Source: Isoetes taiwanensis (taxonomy: Eukaryota > Streptophyta > Lycopodiopsida > Isoetales > Isoetaceae). From it: a DNA stretch of 64,000 nt. Each line of letters starts with the position of its first letter. The stretch's first letter is position 1. The stretch covers positions 9,931,141-9,995,140 of the forward strand of contig JAJEKV010000023.1 of the NCBI GenBank assembly GCA_021234155.1, read 5' to 3'. The notes beneath the pieces are model-generated. The model made no database searches, was not told the DNA's origin, and was given only the letters and a program-made list of their open reading frames with translations. Below, piece after piece: positions 10,573-22,044 of this stretch. The translations under genes and the position numbers were made by a program.

Positions 10573-11583
10573 GCTAATGTTGGTAATGAAGATGCCGGGA
10601 ACGCTACGGGAGCAAGTACTGAGCGAGGTTCAGTAGGTGGAAACTTACTCAATGAGAATGGAGTCATGTCAACCGATTGTCTAGGGAACTGAACGAGATA
10701 AAAGCTGAACAAGCTAAGTTCCGAAACACCCTAGGGTTGATGCAAGAAAACCTGCAGAAGTGGGCTGCTGAAGGGAAGGCCCGGGAACTTTGCTTAAGTA
10801 ATGTAGTAGAAAAGTTTCTACAAGTGGCTGGGGCAGTTCCCACTGCCCCAGGGGCAAACCATGATGTTCCTCACGAGGTTGCACGACTGGGACCTAGTGC
10901 CACCGTCAGGAATAAACACGGGGCTGCCTGATGAACCGGTAGCTCAGGGTGTCATCGAAAGTGTCGCTCAGCTAAAAGAATCCCTGGGAGAGCTTTCTAG
11001 TGAAGAGATTAAGTCTCTGGAGCGTATAAAGATGCCTGATTTCTATGGCAAGGATGTTACGCCTGAGCAGACTATGCGATGGTTCAATCAAATGAAGCTG
11101 TATTTTGCAGCTACAAAGAAAGGTGAGAATGCCCGACTGATATATGCCACCCTGAAGTTGAAGGGACCGGGAGGTGCATGGTGGGACATCCACAGGGATA
11201 ATGGTCAGAAGCTACGTACTTGGAGGGATTTTTGTCGCTTGTTCCGACAGGAGTATGCATCTCACCATGACCGGTGACATGCGCTCATACATCTGAAGGA
11301 GTTCACTCAGACAGGGATGGGATTATGTGACAGAGCTGAGGGTGCTCTTTTCACGGTTACCTGAGATTACTGCAGGGATGCACGTAGATCATTTTATAAA
11401 CGGTCTATGGGATGCTAGCATTTGCACACATTTATTGCAGGCTGAACCTGCTGACTCTGAGCTGGCTGTTGAGATTGCCAGGAAACTGGTATGTAGGGAA
11501 GAGTTCAAGAAAGCACAAACTTTGTTAATTGAAAGGCAAAAAGGGCCGGGGGATATGTCCCAAAAAGGCAAACAGGTGGCCTA
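10573..11583 (+). repeat. Second gag segment inserted in the RT gene between 12 bp direct repeats
   Basis: The segment repeats the gag sequence of 8079-9030 with mostly point differences (for example LGLMQENLQKWAAE at 10737) and retains the stretch TMRWFNQMKLYFAATKKGENA missing from the first copy. It is bounded by ACAGGTGGCCTA at 10561-10572 and 11572-11583, so RT is interrupted and then continues with no loss. This looks like template switching or repair at microhomology. Confidence 0.8.
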
Positions 11584-12467
11584 TTTGGTACATATCCTTT
11601 CCGGCGAAGGTATATCACCGGATCCCGCCAAGGTATAGGTGATACAGTAATGGCTCCCACCAGAGAACTTTTCAGAATTACGGAGTTTTCTGAGGTTAGC
11701 AACGTACTATCACAAATTTGTGCCCAAGTTCTCTAGGGTTGTAGCTCCCCTCACTGATCTTTTTAAAAAAAGATCGCGATTTTGTGTGGGGGATAGAGCA
11801 GCAAGAGGCGTTTTGGCGCATTAAGGACTTGCTAGTGAGCAGTCCTGTGTTAAAGGTATTGGACTTGAATCAGGCATTCGAGGTCTATACTAACGCTTGC
11901 GGGCAAGCATTAGGGGCAGTTTTAATGCAGCAAGGACATATGGTGGCTTATGAAAGTCGAAAACTAAGTCCTGCTGAAAGGAATTATGCAACCTATGAGC
12001 AAGAATTATTCGCCATTGTGCATGCATTAAAGACTTGGAGGTACTACTTGCGTAGTGGGACGAGCAAAGAGCCGCGCAAGTTTATCGTCTATACTGACCA
12101 TAAACCGTTGAGGTTCTTGCAAAGTCAAGCCGAGATTAGCCCGAGACAGGCTAGGTGGCTAGACTTCCTCCATGAGTTTCATTTCTCCATTGAGCATACG
12201 CCTGGCAAAAATAATCCAGTTGCCGATGTGTTATCAAGGGTTAAGCATATAAATACCTTAACAACTTTGGCAAGTGATCTTATACAAAGGATCAAGGATG
12301 CATATCCCGAGGATCAGCAAGATCCAGCAATGGTCAAGCTCAGGGAGCTATGGACTGAGCAAGAGGGATTGCATTTTTACAAGAGACGGATTTATGTTCC
12401 TTCGAGTGGGAATCTTAGGGAGTCAATTCTACGTGAGCACCATGACACTGGGCACAGAGGTGAATAG
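11572..12467 (+). pseudogene. Ty3/gypsy RT thumb and RNase H
   Basis: After the gag insert the frame gives AYLVHILSGEGISPDPAKV (RT connection) and, in broken frames, the LATYYHKFVPKFS-like and LTDLFKK region. An open frame from 11784 then encodes RNase H: EVYTNACGQALGAVLMQ (the first catalytic Asp is Asn here), LSPAERNYATYEQELFAIV, YTDHKPLRF and the HEFHFSIEHTPGKNN segment. Frameshifts lie at about 11635-11780. Confidence 0.85.
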
Positions 12468-13195
12468 AAGACGTATGAATCGGTAAAGAGGTTCTACTAC
12501 TGGCCAGAGTTGCAAGATCAAGTCAAGGACTTGGTACGTCACTGCTTGATGTGTCAAGCTGTGAAGGCGGATCATGGGAAAACCCCCGGATTATTATAAC
12601 CACTCCCTATACCAAATGAACGTTGGGAAAGCATAATATGGGCTTTATAGTCGCATTACCTAGAACTGCGAGGCAACATACTCAAATTTTGATAGTGGTG
12701 GATCAGTTAACCAAGTATGCTAAGTTCATAGCATTAAAAGGGGAGGCTACGGGACATGACGTAGCAGTTGCCTATATGCAACACGTATTTCCAACTTTTG
12801 GAGTTCCCTTGTCCATTGTAAGTGATCGGGACACTAAGTTCACGGGTCAAATCTGGAGAGATCTCATGAAAGGATTGAGGATCCGATTATACATGAGTAG
12901 TGGAAATCATCCACAGACGGACGGGCAAACCGAGCGCATAAACATGATCCTTGAGGATATGTTGCGAAGCTTTGTCCACGAAAAGCAATCCAGGTGGGAA
13001 GATTTTCTACACTATCTAGAGTTCGCCTACAATAATAGCCATCATACGGGAATTCGGATGACTCCCTTTGTGGCTATGATGGGTCAAAATCCAAGGGCCT
13101 ATTCAGGTATGCATAAGTACCTCCGAAGCGAAGTTGCAGTGCATAGGCTCCATGATATGGATGCAATCTTGCGGCAATGCAAGCAAGCTTTGTGA
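12434..13195 (+). pseudogene. Ty3/gypsy integrase, zinc finger and core
   Basis: The HHCC finger is read across 12434-12590 (HHDTGHRGE, then CLMCQ), with a stop at the end of the preceding frame. The core frame 12623-13195 has DQLTKYAKFIALKG, the second Asp in SDRDTKF and the Glu in DGQTERINMILEDMLR. Where the family usually shows MDFI with the first catalytic Asp, this copy reads MGFI, so it is probably inactive. A stop near 13194 separates the C-terminal part. Confidence 0.85.
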
Positions 13196-13303
13196 AAAGC
13201 TCAAGATAGGGCACGAACGTCCGCTAATCAACATAGATGTGATATCTCTTATGCGGAAGGTGATTATGTTTTCCTAAGGGTTGTTTATCCTTCTGCGTTA
13301 AGA

Positions 13304-13690
13304 ATGAACACTTTGCGGCCTTTGACTAAAGGTCGGGTGGCCAAACTTACTCCGCGGTATGCTGGACCTTTTAGGATTACTAGAAGGATCGGGGAAATAG
13401 CATCTGAGTTGAACTTCCCACAGAAAGTAGGGATCCATCCTGTGTTTTATGTAAGTCAGCTAAAAAGGGCTATACTGGATACCGCTAATGTGGTTAGTCC
13501 ACAAAGTATACCAATCGTCTTAAACTCCTCTGTAACGCCAGAACGTCCTTTGGATAAAAGAGTTCGATGGCTGTGCAATAGGGATGTGGTAGAACATCTG
13601 GTTCAGTGGCAGGACCAGTCTCCTGAGGATGCCACCTGGGAGACGGAGGAATTTGTGCAGCAGTTCCCTCATCTAAAAGATCAACCTTGA
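13304..13690 (+). pseudogene. Ty3/gypsy integrase C-terminus with chromodomain-like end
   Basis: The 128-codon frame begins with the GPY/F-like part (KLTPRYAGPFRITRRIGEIA and HPVFYVSQLKRA). It ends with VEHLVQWQDQSPEDATWE, the aromatic and Glu pattern of chromoviral chromodomains that steer insertion to chromatin. It stops just before the polypurine tract. The separation from the core at 13195 is by frameshift. Confidence 0.85.
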
Positions 13691-13701
13691 GGACAAGGTC
13701 C

Positions 13702-13718
13702 AAAAGGAGGGGGAGGAA
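13702..13718 (+). other. Polypurine tract of the gypsy element
   Basis: AAAAGGAGGGGGAGGAA lies directly before the TGTTACAGG start of the LTR. It is the usual primer site for plus-strand synthesis. Confidence 0.8.
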
Positions 13719-15150
13719 TGTTACAGGTGCTCCCAAGGTATGGTCGGAATCGGACCCTTGACGGACGTCCATGAGTATGGGGGTACTGTTAGTTACAATT
13801 GTCGGACAGTTGTGATTAATGGGCCATGTTGACTGTAATCAGTCTATAGTGACGGGATGCGGAATACGTGATAATAGTTGCTAGCGACGAATAATGAGTC
13901 GCTAGAGGCACTAATATTATCAAATATTGGTGCAGAAGGAGCTTGCGAGATCTGTAGATGCAGAAGATTTATATTAATGCATGGCTAACATTACTAAGTT
14001 GTTGTTAGTGGAACTAGTGTTAGCACTAGGGGTTAAAAGCATTAATATAAAGAAATATAAGTTAGCTATGTTAATATAAGGGTTATATGGACACATGGCA
14101 TTAAGTCGTTGGATGGCATAAAAAAACCTGTTATTGAAATAAGCGGACGAACTCATATCAGACCTGGCAGACCCGGAATGCCAGATCTGAGAGTCATGGC
14201 TGAGAGCTGTGATTCGGATCGAATCAAAGGCTTGACAGGTCGATTTTGGACTGTAGAAGACTGCAGTAAACTCCAGAGGCTGCATTATAAAGCCTGGAGA
14301 GCGAATTTAGTTGGGTCAGTCGGAATTGGGTTTTGAAGGAAGAAGTTGGTTCTGCAGTTTGAAACATTTGCTTGGATCAAGACTTGATCAGGGTGATCGA
14401 TTTAGCAGCACGAAGTCGCTGTGGTGGCCACAGAGCAGATTGATTCTGCCAGTGGTCGAATTAGGCCTTGTGCAGTCGACTGACATCCGCTCAGGGAGGA
14501 TTTACTAAGAGAATCCAGTCATCTGAGAAAACTCCATCTGGGAGCAGGCCGAACTGATCAGCGAGGGGGATCTGGTATCCGTGGTGTGGGTGGAAGCTGA
14601 TCGGCGTACTCTACATGGGCGAGGATTGTCCAAGGAAAATTTTCGGCGTAACAAGTGCCTTGGCACGAGATTCCAGCCATCTATCACAAGTTTGTCATGG
14701 ATTGCAACAAATTAGCGGTATGGATTGTAATCGCTTGCAAGAAAAGAAATCCAAATATATGTATAGTGCGACGTCTTAGCTACCTGTCGCAAAATTATAG
14801 CAGATGCGAATCTACAGACAGGTTTGAGGATCCCAGATAGCCAGAACATGATTGAATGAGCTATAAGGTTTTTGTTTTTCAATATATATATGAAGAGCTC
14901 CTCTTTGTCATTTGTCATCTGCTTCGGAGGTATGTTTGAGCACCTTCATATTGCCCTTTTTTTTGCTTAGCCTCAGATCCTTTTTTTTTTATCTGTTCAT
15001 GATAGCTATCTTTTCTAGAGCAAATCTGTATATCTGTATACATATGTTTCATTTGATTAAATATAACATCGTCAATGCATAAATCTGTTAGTGCATAAGT
15101 CTAAGCTTGTGCATAATTTGTACTTTACTAATGGGATTAGACAAAATAGA
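13719..15150 (+). repeat. 3' LTR of the gypsy element, about 1.4 kb
   Basis: It starts TGTTACAGGTGCTCCCAAGG after the polypurine tract. The same start occurs in reverse at 50540-50598. Its right half (14640-15150) matches 61440-61960 in reverse complement with few differences, and the match ends near ACAAAATAGAGA. A TATA-like run (AATATATATATGAAGAGCTC) at 14881 may be the LTR promoter. The exact right border is not fixed; no 5 bp duplication was found. Confidence 0.7.
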
Positions 15151-15600
15151 GATATTGCTTTGCTAAATAAGGAGTAATTGATTAACACAGACTCCTTGAA
15201 ATAGCCATAGAGAAATTGTAGTAGATAATATACCAAAGCTCAATTCAATTCAATTCTTATAAGGCATTTGATATTGACAACACCTCTTAAATCAATAGTA
15301 GCCTGCATTTTCACATCATACCAAAGTCTGTCAGTGCCAGCATCAGCAATTGATCTAGTGCAGAGAGTTTCTTACATCTCAATTGCGCATGCCAACCTAG
15401 TTAGGAAATATATATTTATACCTTGTGAAGTTTCTCTTCTATGAGATCGCCTACACAAAGCCTGTTGTACATGACATCGCTTATAGAAAGCTTGCTGTGA
15501 AATTTATTCAGGAAAAAATGACTAATCAATTCGTCGTAAAGCTTTACATGGTTAATAGATTTTAACATCTAAGTTAGCATCTTACTGTATCTATGGAAGT
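15150..15600. other. Unassigned non-coding DNA
   Basis: A/T-rich sequence with no supported gene. It may be intron or 3' flank of the beta-galactosidase relic to its right. Confidence 0.5.
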
Positions 15601-16000
15601 GTCTGCTCACAATTGCTGAGAATATTATCTACTGCAGCCAGTTCGGCACCCTGAACACGATAATGACATGACTAACACCATGTGTGGGGAGCTAATATTG
15701 ATGGCCAGAAACATCATATACTTTGTCCATTAATCCAAGCCTGATCGTTCTCCATGCCACTTAGGTCCATTGAAACTAGATTTGAACCAAGAGGAGCATC
15801 AAGCCTAGCCTGCAAACAGACATAACACATTATCAACTAGTATATTCCAAAAAGACAACGTTCCATGCTCCAAGCATTGAAGAACACATACCTTATACCA
15901 AACTAGAGATTTGTTCCTGGAAATAGGTAAAACCTTCCATGACATGCTGACAGATGCATTCATTTGTGAAAAGACTTTGCTTCTCACCCATGAGGCCCAC
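15600..16000 (-). pseudogene. Beta-galactosidase (GH35) C-terminal exons, decayed
   Basis: One exon (15892-16000) begins after an AG with VGLMGEKQSLF, then continues only in another frame as SLVWYK before a GTATGT donor. The next exon starts at 15809 and reads ARLDAPLGSNLVSMDLSGM, then AWINGQS. This matches the plant beta-galactosidase block WYKA.FDAPLG...LDLSSM.KG.AWVNGQS. Past that point the family's LAP....C.SC.YR block is recognisable only with stops and shifts. GH35 enzymes release galactose from cell-wall polymers; the catalytic barrel is not present here. A 1-base frameshift near 15960 and in-frame stops make this a pseudogene fragment. Confidence 0.7.
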
Positions 16001-16202
16001 CTATACATTAAACCACCTCTTTAGTAGTTATGGTTTTCAAGTGTTGCTTTTCTAAAAAAATTAGTCTACATATTGTTTTGAATATAATGATAAGTAAGGT
16101 TTGGACTCCCAATTATGAGCATTTTTAGCTTATTGTTTTTTTTTTTTACTCTTATTCACTATAGTTTGTTTAAACTAGTCTGCAAAAATACCACGTAAAT
16201 GT

Positions 16203-16355
16203 TGATTCACTCTGTTCATATGTTTTCTTAATAGTACATATTTTGGAACACTCTTTCTGTCTAGGGTAGAAGTAAATGTCACGGCTAACAACACATGCTA
16301 CTTCACTCTGTTCATATATTTTCCTAATAGCACACATTTTGAAACACTCTTCCAA
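16203..16355. repeat. Two copies of a 50 bp sequence about 99 bp apart
   Basis: TTCACTCTGTTCATATGTTT at 16205 recurs as TTCACTCTGTTCATATATTT at 16303, each followed by a related CCTAATAGCACACATTTTG-type stretch. A local duplication with about 10% difference. Confidence 0.75.
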
Positions 16356-16690
16356 GGCCAGGCTTTTCATCTAGCAGCAGGATGGTTGCTTTGGACTATC
16401 TGGAAAAGACGAAGATTGGTAATCTTCAAAGGTCTGGATGTGGCAGATAATCGTGTTCTCCAAGAAGCTCAAGGTTACATTGTAAAGTCGTATCATTGTT
16501 CTTCACTTGCCCCTCGCAAGAGGCGATTGATTTTTGAGGAGTTTTTGGATGTGCACTCTTATGCTTAGGCAGGTTGCTTCACTCGGTGGGTTTCCGCTTA
16601 TCCGCTGAGATTTTATTCCTGTCTCTGCATTTATACTTGTATTTGACTCTTTGATTGAATAAAGTCTGACGTCCTTCAACAAAAAAATTA
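16350..16690 (+). mobile_element. LINE 3' end (ORF2 C-terminus) with poly(A)
   Basis: The frame reads AFHLAAGWLLWTIWKRRRLVIF, the block that follows the zf-RVT domain in the plant L1-like LINEs also seen at 23882-24625 (AFHMAKSWLIWSVWKRRRRKVF). A stop follows 60 codons later, then a short 3' UTR with AATAAAG and an A run at about 16681. Strongly 5' truncated. Confidence 0.7.
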
Positions 16691-16699
16691 AATGTCATT

Positions 16700-17330
16700 G
16701 TCGCAGTGCTTTCATTGCAAAATGGTTTAGGAATGGACTACATAAAATACTAATACTTTGTATAAAAAAATGAAAAAGCAGATATGTTTGGAGCAGGAAT
16801 TGAATTTTAAAACATAAGTGCAAACTAAAGAAGTTAACTTAGACCTAATAATGCATAACCTTTTGTCTTGAAAGCCAATAGTGCTACACCGTATTTATTA
16901 CCGTTTTTCTGCGCATAGCACAAATATACTTCAAACATGCCATCTAAATACACAGTGAGTAGATTGTTAGATCTTTATAGCTTATAAGATGTAGTCTAGG
17001 TCATCACATTTGTTGAATGAGCACATACTTTCGTTTGCTTAGTCAGATCGATCCAACTGGGCAATGCAAAAACATATAATTTTCGTACTCAAGAAATTGT
17101 GAAATAAGATGCATATAATTGTGTTGATGTTCATTCTATGCAGATAAACAAGAAATATACAGAAGAAGGGAGTGCACAAATATGGAATGTGATTAGCAAG
17201 AAATATGCTAAACTTCTAGGAATGATATGCTTGAACAAAAGGTGGGTAGAACCACCAGTTTGCAATAATCACAGTTATATGTGTACCTGGTCAAATAGTT
17301 ATATCTATACAAGGGCTCCCACTATTTGCC
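16700..17330. other. Unassigned A/T-rich DNA
   Basis: No coding frame, repeat or transposon terminus could be supported in this stretch. Confidence 0.5.
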
Positions 17331-17331
17331 T

Positions 17332-17592
17332 AGAGAATGTAACATCTATAATGTAGCCTAGTTCATAATGCATATGACACCGAAATAAACCTCTGTAAGA
17401 CTTTAAAATATGAGTGGTGGATTTTGTCTATAGTGCTAAGAAAGGCTTCACGTATATCGTTGGTGCACTGCAGAGTTACAATTACAAGTGATATTGTAGG
17501 CTCATAACAATCATAATAAAGTATGAAGTTCCAAATGTACAGGGGCTCGCTAAATCTAATCGCAAAGTCATAGGCACGTGATAAAACTGACC

Positions 17593-17639
<47 letters not shown>

Positions 17640-18055
17640 CGTATCATTATATAGAGTGTAGCATCTATAATGTGGCCTAGTTCATAATGCAAGTTGGTAC
17701 ATAAATCAGCAAACTTAAAATATACCACATCAAATTTAACCTCCATAAGACTTTAAAATGTGAGTGGTGTTTTGTCTATAGCGTTAAGAAAGGCTCACCT
17801 ATATCGTTGGTGTGTAGTACAGTTATAGTTATAGATGACATTGTAGGTTCACAACAACCACAAAAATATTGAAGTTCCAAATGTACATGGGCTCGATAAA
17901 TCTAATCGCAAAGTCGTACGCACATGACAAAACTAACTACGTTTATGTCTCTTTTATTATATTTGAATCATTATATTGCAAGCTCGTCCCACTATTTGCC
18001 TAGAGAGCGTAGCATCTAGGATGTGGCTTGGTTCATAATGTAAGTTGGTAAATGA
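17332..18055. repeat. Tandem repeat, unit of about 320-350 bp, two and a bit copies
   Basis: The phrase AGCATCTATAATGTGGCCTA plus GTTCATAATG starts near 17340, 17660 and 18012. Between them the order ACTTTAAAATATGAGTGGTG, CTATATCGTTGGTG, GAAGTTCCAAATGTAC and AATCTAATCGCAAAGTC is kept in both complete units. A T run of about 28 (17607-17635) ends the first unit. Copies differ by many substitutions, so the duplication is not recent. Confidence 0.8.
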
Positions 18056-18059
18056 ATCA

Positions 18060-18940
18060 ACAAATCTCCTCTCCTATGTGGCTCTATTCTGATCCTCGAT
18101 GATTGGATCGGATTAAACAATATGAATTATATATGTTCCGATATCAGATACAATAGAGAACTCTCCCTAAATTCTGACTCATGATATTTGGTCTTGATAT
18201 GGAAGCGTCTTCCTGGACACAATCTGATCCCTAGCTCGACAATCCCAATTAATCTGACATCCTATTCTAAAACTAAAAAATTGTGACCAAGAACTTACTC
18301 TGACTTCTTCCAAGAAATCATCCCTAGATCTTTCTGCTAGCAAGAAAGAGGAAGAGACAGGGAAAAAGCGCCAAGATCAGAGGACCCATCTTAAAATTAG
18401 AATACCTGAAAGAAACGTAAACCTGAATATGCTTTCTTTATACTCTTGCTGTGATTCTGCCTCACCTTATAGGCTCTATGCCCTTTCGGTGTGCCTTGTA
18501 TAAAATTTTGATGAAAGCATAATAAAGATTATCAAACTGGCAACCACAATCAGAAATCTAGGCTGCTAGAAATCAACAGAATATGCTCCATCAAATCTAT
18601 AGCAAAAGCTATCAAGATTCTGGGAATCTTGAGGGTAAAATCTTACGTTAGTGGCTTACCAACAGAATAATAGAAGACCGCCTTCAAAACAACATCAAGA
18701 ATCAATTTCCAACCATTCTTTGAAACATCAAATCCACTGAATCCTGGTAACAAAACCCTACTAGCATCGGGATCAAAGCTAGATGGTCTTTGGATGTTGC
18801 AACAGTGCCGGAAAAGAGGGAGAGGAAGGGCGGGACTCCCCCTCAGCCACCGCCCTAACCGCAGGTGCACGGTGAGAGCTAAAATTCCATTTGGGGTCTC
18901 ATCCTATCACTTGTTAAGCATGTCCTCAGCAATACTCATG
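18060..18940. other. Unassigned non-coding DNA
   Basis: No supported gene. Short open frames have no recognisable domain and no splice-consistent neighbours. Confidence 0.5.
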
Positions 18941-20150
18941 TTTATATGGCATCTGCAGTGCTGGCATCACAATTAAAATTTCAGGAGGTTATAGCAATTG
19001 TTCACAACTACATTTGGGCTGGTACTGAGACAGGTATAGTTGTGAAGATTGCTTGGTCCACATGTATGAAGACAAGATCTGCGGGTGGGCTAGATATGGT
19101 TGACTTTGGCTTACATAGTAAAATTATAATTTCTAAATCCATCTGTCGCTATCTGATGGGATGGTCCATTCACTTGGAATGAGGTTGGTTATGCAAGCGC
19201 TTGGGCAGTGTGTTTCTTTTGGAAAACCATCACTTAAGGCGATTCTTCCTTGGTGTCTCTTTTTTCAGTTTCGCCATATCCTAATGCTTCCCCCTTTTTA
19301 AAGGGCCTACTTGATTCTTAGGAGACAGTTCAAGCCTTGTTTCAAATCAATCATGATGCTTGCATACAGTTAAGCGCTCCATGCTGGTGGATTCCTCTCA
19401 AAAATCGTATGCCTCTGTGTGCTACGGTACATCCATTGACTCAGTGGCATTGAAGGCTTGTTGGCATTCTCATAGTTGATGCTTGCACTAATAGAATATA
19501 ATATAGTTTGTAACGTTTTTTGTAACAGACTAAGTTCATGCTATCTCGATGGGACAGAGCGCTTAAGTTCATGCTGTGAGATGCTTTTCAGACTAAGTTC
19601 ATGCTATCTCGATGGGACAGAGCTATTTGGCAAGAGATGGATAATATTCTGCCATCCACTCCCTCCCAACCAGCTGATATGCCTATTTGGATTGGTCCCC
19701 AAATTGCTAATGAACAACGGCTTGTGCATTCTTTATATCAAAAGCTGGTGGACATTGATATTGTCCCCTTTCGAGCTGATTGGTAGCTTCATCTTTCCCC
19801 TCCTCAATGGAAGTGAATATAGTCCTGGGCTTGGAATAAATTGCTTCATCCCAAAGTTTCTACCTTGTGGTGGTAGATCCTTCATAGATGTCTGGGGGTT
19901 AATGTGCTGGTCCATAAGTTTGCTCCCAGTATTTTAGAATGTTTCCCATTGTGTAAGCGGCAACTTGAGACTCTCGAGCGTTGTTTTTTTTTCTCTGCGA
20001 CAAAGTCCGGCCAATTTGGTCGTGGTTGCTATCTCTCTTTCATGTGGCCTTGACTAGCTAGTAGGTGCTTCTTGCTATCTATCCTTTTACTTGGAATAGG
20101 TTGCAACATCAGGCTTTTCATTTAGCGTAAAGTTCTTCATGAGGAACAAG
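18940..20150 (+). mobile_element. Decayed L1-like LINE, ORF2 C-terminal half
   Basis: In shifting frames the sequence gives IWAGTETGIVVKIAWSTCMK with RSAGGLDMVDF (post-RT region), VHPLTQWH (also seen in the LINE at 22887-23228), then the zf-RVT block (AWNKLLHPKVSTLWW-like, ILHRC, CKR.LETLERCFF) and a tail fragment LQHQAFHLA. Many stops and shifts. The interval 19525-19625 contains a local duplication of AGACTAAGTTCATGCTATCT plus CGATGGGACAGAGC. Confidence 0.75.
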
Positions 20151-20159
20151 ATAGATTGG

Positions 20160-20760
20160 ATCTCTTGTAAAATTATTGAATTTGATTATTGTATCTGGAC
20201 CAAAACTACGATCCCTTTTCTACCAAAAGCAGGAGCATTGTCTATATTGTTACTTCACCTTATAAGGCCCCATATTCTTGTAAAATATTAAATGTGCTAA
20301 CAATATCCCCTGTTATCAACCACTACCTTAAAACTGGCACCTAAGATATTGTTTGTAAAACCCTAATCCTAGAGTGGGGTTGCCCGCTCCCCTGGACGTA
20401 CCTTGTGGTACCAAACTCTGTTTACTAGCTTTCCCATACAAGATCCCCTCCCCCCTCCCCCTTCCTCCCCAAAAAAAAATGCACGTTATGTGTCGTACTT
20501 CTGAGAGACAAGAGGCCAGGATGCTCGTACCATAGACCCACCCATCACATAGTTGCTAACCCCCAAACATGCCCATTCCGAGGTCAAATTCAATGCTAGT
20601 GGCTAAAATTCATGCACAAATTCTAGCATCGGCTCCTCGAACGAGATGGATGGACCAATATAATTGTGCAGGATCGTGAAATTTGCTTAGAGATAGGATA
20701 TACTGGCCAAACAAACCGACCTCTGTTTTTGCTTCTCACGAGAGCGATTGATGTCAACAA
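20160..20760. other. Unassigned DNA with poly-C tract
   Basis: No coding frame supported. A C-rich stretch (CCCCTCCCCCCTCCCCC) lies at 20444-20462. Confidence 0.5.
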
Positions 20761-20764
20761 GGGC

Positions 20765-21136
20765 TCAACCAAAGATTGGTGCCACCACACCAAGCAGTAT
20801 CAGAACAATAGCAGCAGTCAGCAAATGAGTGTGTGTGGCCAAGGGCAAGAAGAAGCGACTCCAGACAAGCGGATCAATAGTTCTAATGACTAGGATACCA
20901 AAAAAAAGAGGCCAATGGACTAAAGAGGAAATGGTAGATGCTCTCAATTTCATCTTACTAGGATTACCATGCTCTGGTATTTTTGGCTGATCTCCAGCCC
21001 CTTGCTGCTGCACTGGATCATTGTTCCTAGAAGAACTTGCCATTCCACCAAAGTTGTTACGCACAATGGAAGCACTGCCTCTATCTAGAAACTTAAACCC
21101 TGCCCATGCCAATCCTGAATTGCCCACGATGTAAAT
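20765..21136 (-). CDS. Possible small membrane protein fragment, unrecognised
   Basis: A 120-codon minus-strand frame begins without ATG (IYIVGNSGLAWAGFKFLDRG), has a polar middle (QQQGAGDQPKIPEHGNPSK) and ends with two hydrophobic segments (WPLFFGILVI and LTAAIVLILLGVVAPIFG). The first internal ATG would give a protein of about 92 residues. The balance of polar and membrane parts looks protein-like, but no neighbouring exon was found and no family is recognised. It may be the last exon of a gene, a retrocopy, or chance. Confidence 0.25.
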   Translation of the reverse strand: MYIVGNSGLAWAGFKFLDRGSASIVRNNFGGMASSSRNNDPVQQQGAGDQPKIPEHGNPSKMKLRASTISSLVHWPLFFGILVIRTIDPLVWSRFFLPLATHTHLLTAAIVLILLGVVAPIFG

Positions 21137-21139
21137 AAC

Positions 21140-22040
21140 ACTCCCTAATTGCTAGCAATCCTAGATTGCTATTGTTTCTAACTCTTGTAGCAGCTGTCTA
21201 AATCAACAACACCGATTGTGAAGAAACAAGATGATCTGGTTACTAAGCTTACTACTCACTATGAATGCAAGGAACAATTTAGAGAAAACCAACTAGTCCC
21301 AAACATCAGTTTCTCATGCGCATTCAGGATTAAAGCTCTTAAGACAAAAATACGGGCTTGAAGCTTTTGATTCCTTCTTCAAAATATAGGTTAACCTCAA
21401 AACAACCCGACTCTGTAATATATATTTTGATACAACCTTGAGACTGGTAGATCTATCCTCCAGCCCAGATGTCTAGTTGCTACGGAATTGCCATATCTAC
21501 TTGTTGGGGATCATTGCATAGTGTTTTTGTGTAGCCTTGTCTTTTCCTCGATGGTTTTACTTAATTTGTTTTACTTTATGCAATGATAGGAAATGGGACC
21601 TTATCAATTTGTTTTACTTTATGCAATGAGATAAAATGGGACTTTGCCCCCTTGTCTGATTATGAGCTTAATGCCCCTGCTCATTATATCGTTTCATGGC
21701 TCTTGATAGTCTCCATGGACGTTAAAATTGTGTCTATCTACCTACCTACTTACCTACCCCATCCCATGATATGCCCTCTTATTTTCCTATTTGTTCATGT
21801 AGACCCATAGCATCAATAATAACATTCGTATTTAAATGTCACTTCTAGCGTAGCTAACTTCTCAATAATTTAATTGGTGAACCATCTATAACCCATGGGA
21901 ATAAATGTTATGCCTGAGCCCTAGCTAGAATGACATCTGCCTGACCTTCAAACCTTTAGTGAATGCCTATGCCTATACCTATGCCTTTGCCAAATGGTTT
22001 TGTTGCTATTGTGATTTGTATTTTGTGTTTGGTCTTTATT
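21140..22040. other. Unassigned non-coding DNA
   Basis: No gene supported. TTGTTTTACTTTATGCAATG occurs twice, near 21568 and 21609, a small local duplication. Confidence 0.5.
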
Positions 22041-22044
22041 GTCG

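Larger units (their letters stand above)
7776..15150 (+). mobile_element. Scrambled Ty3/gypsy chromovirus with 3' LTR
   Basis: The order along the plus strand is RT piece, gag, protease, RT, second gag piece, rest of RT, RNase H, integrase, chromodomain-like tail, polypurine tract (13702-13718) and LTR (from 13719). The repeated RT-gag junction shows that partial tandem units of gag-protease-RT are present. No 5' LTR is visible. Several frames are broken, so this copy cannot move by itself. The chromodomain-like end of the integrase places it among the chromoviruses. Confidence 0.85.

Noticed and set aside
17363-17746. Minus-strand frame of 127 codons including a Lys run
   Set aside because: It crosses the T run and a tandem repeat unit; the second unit does not keep the frame.
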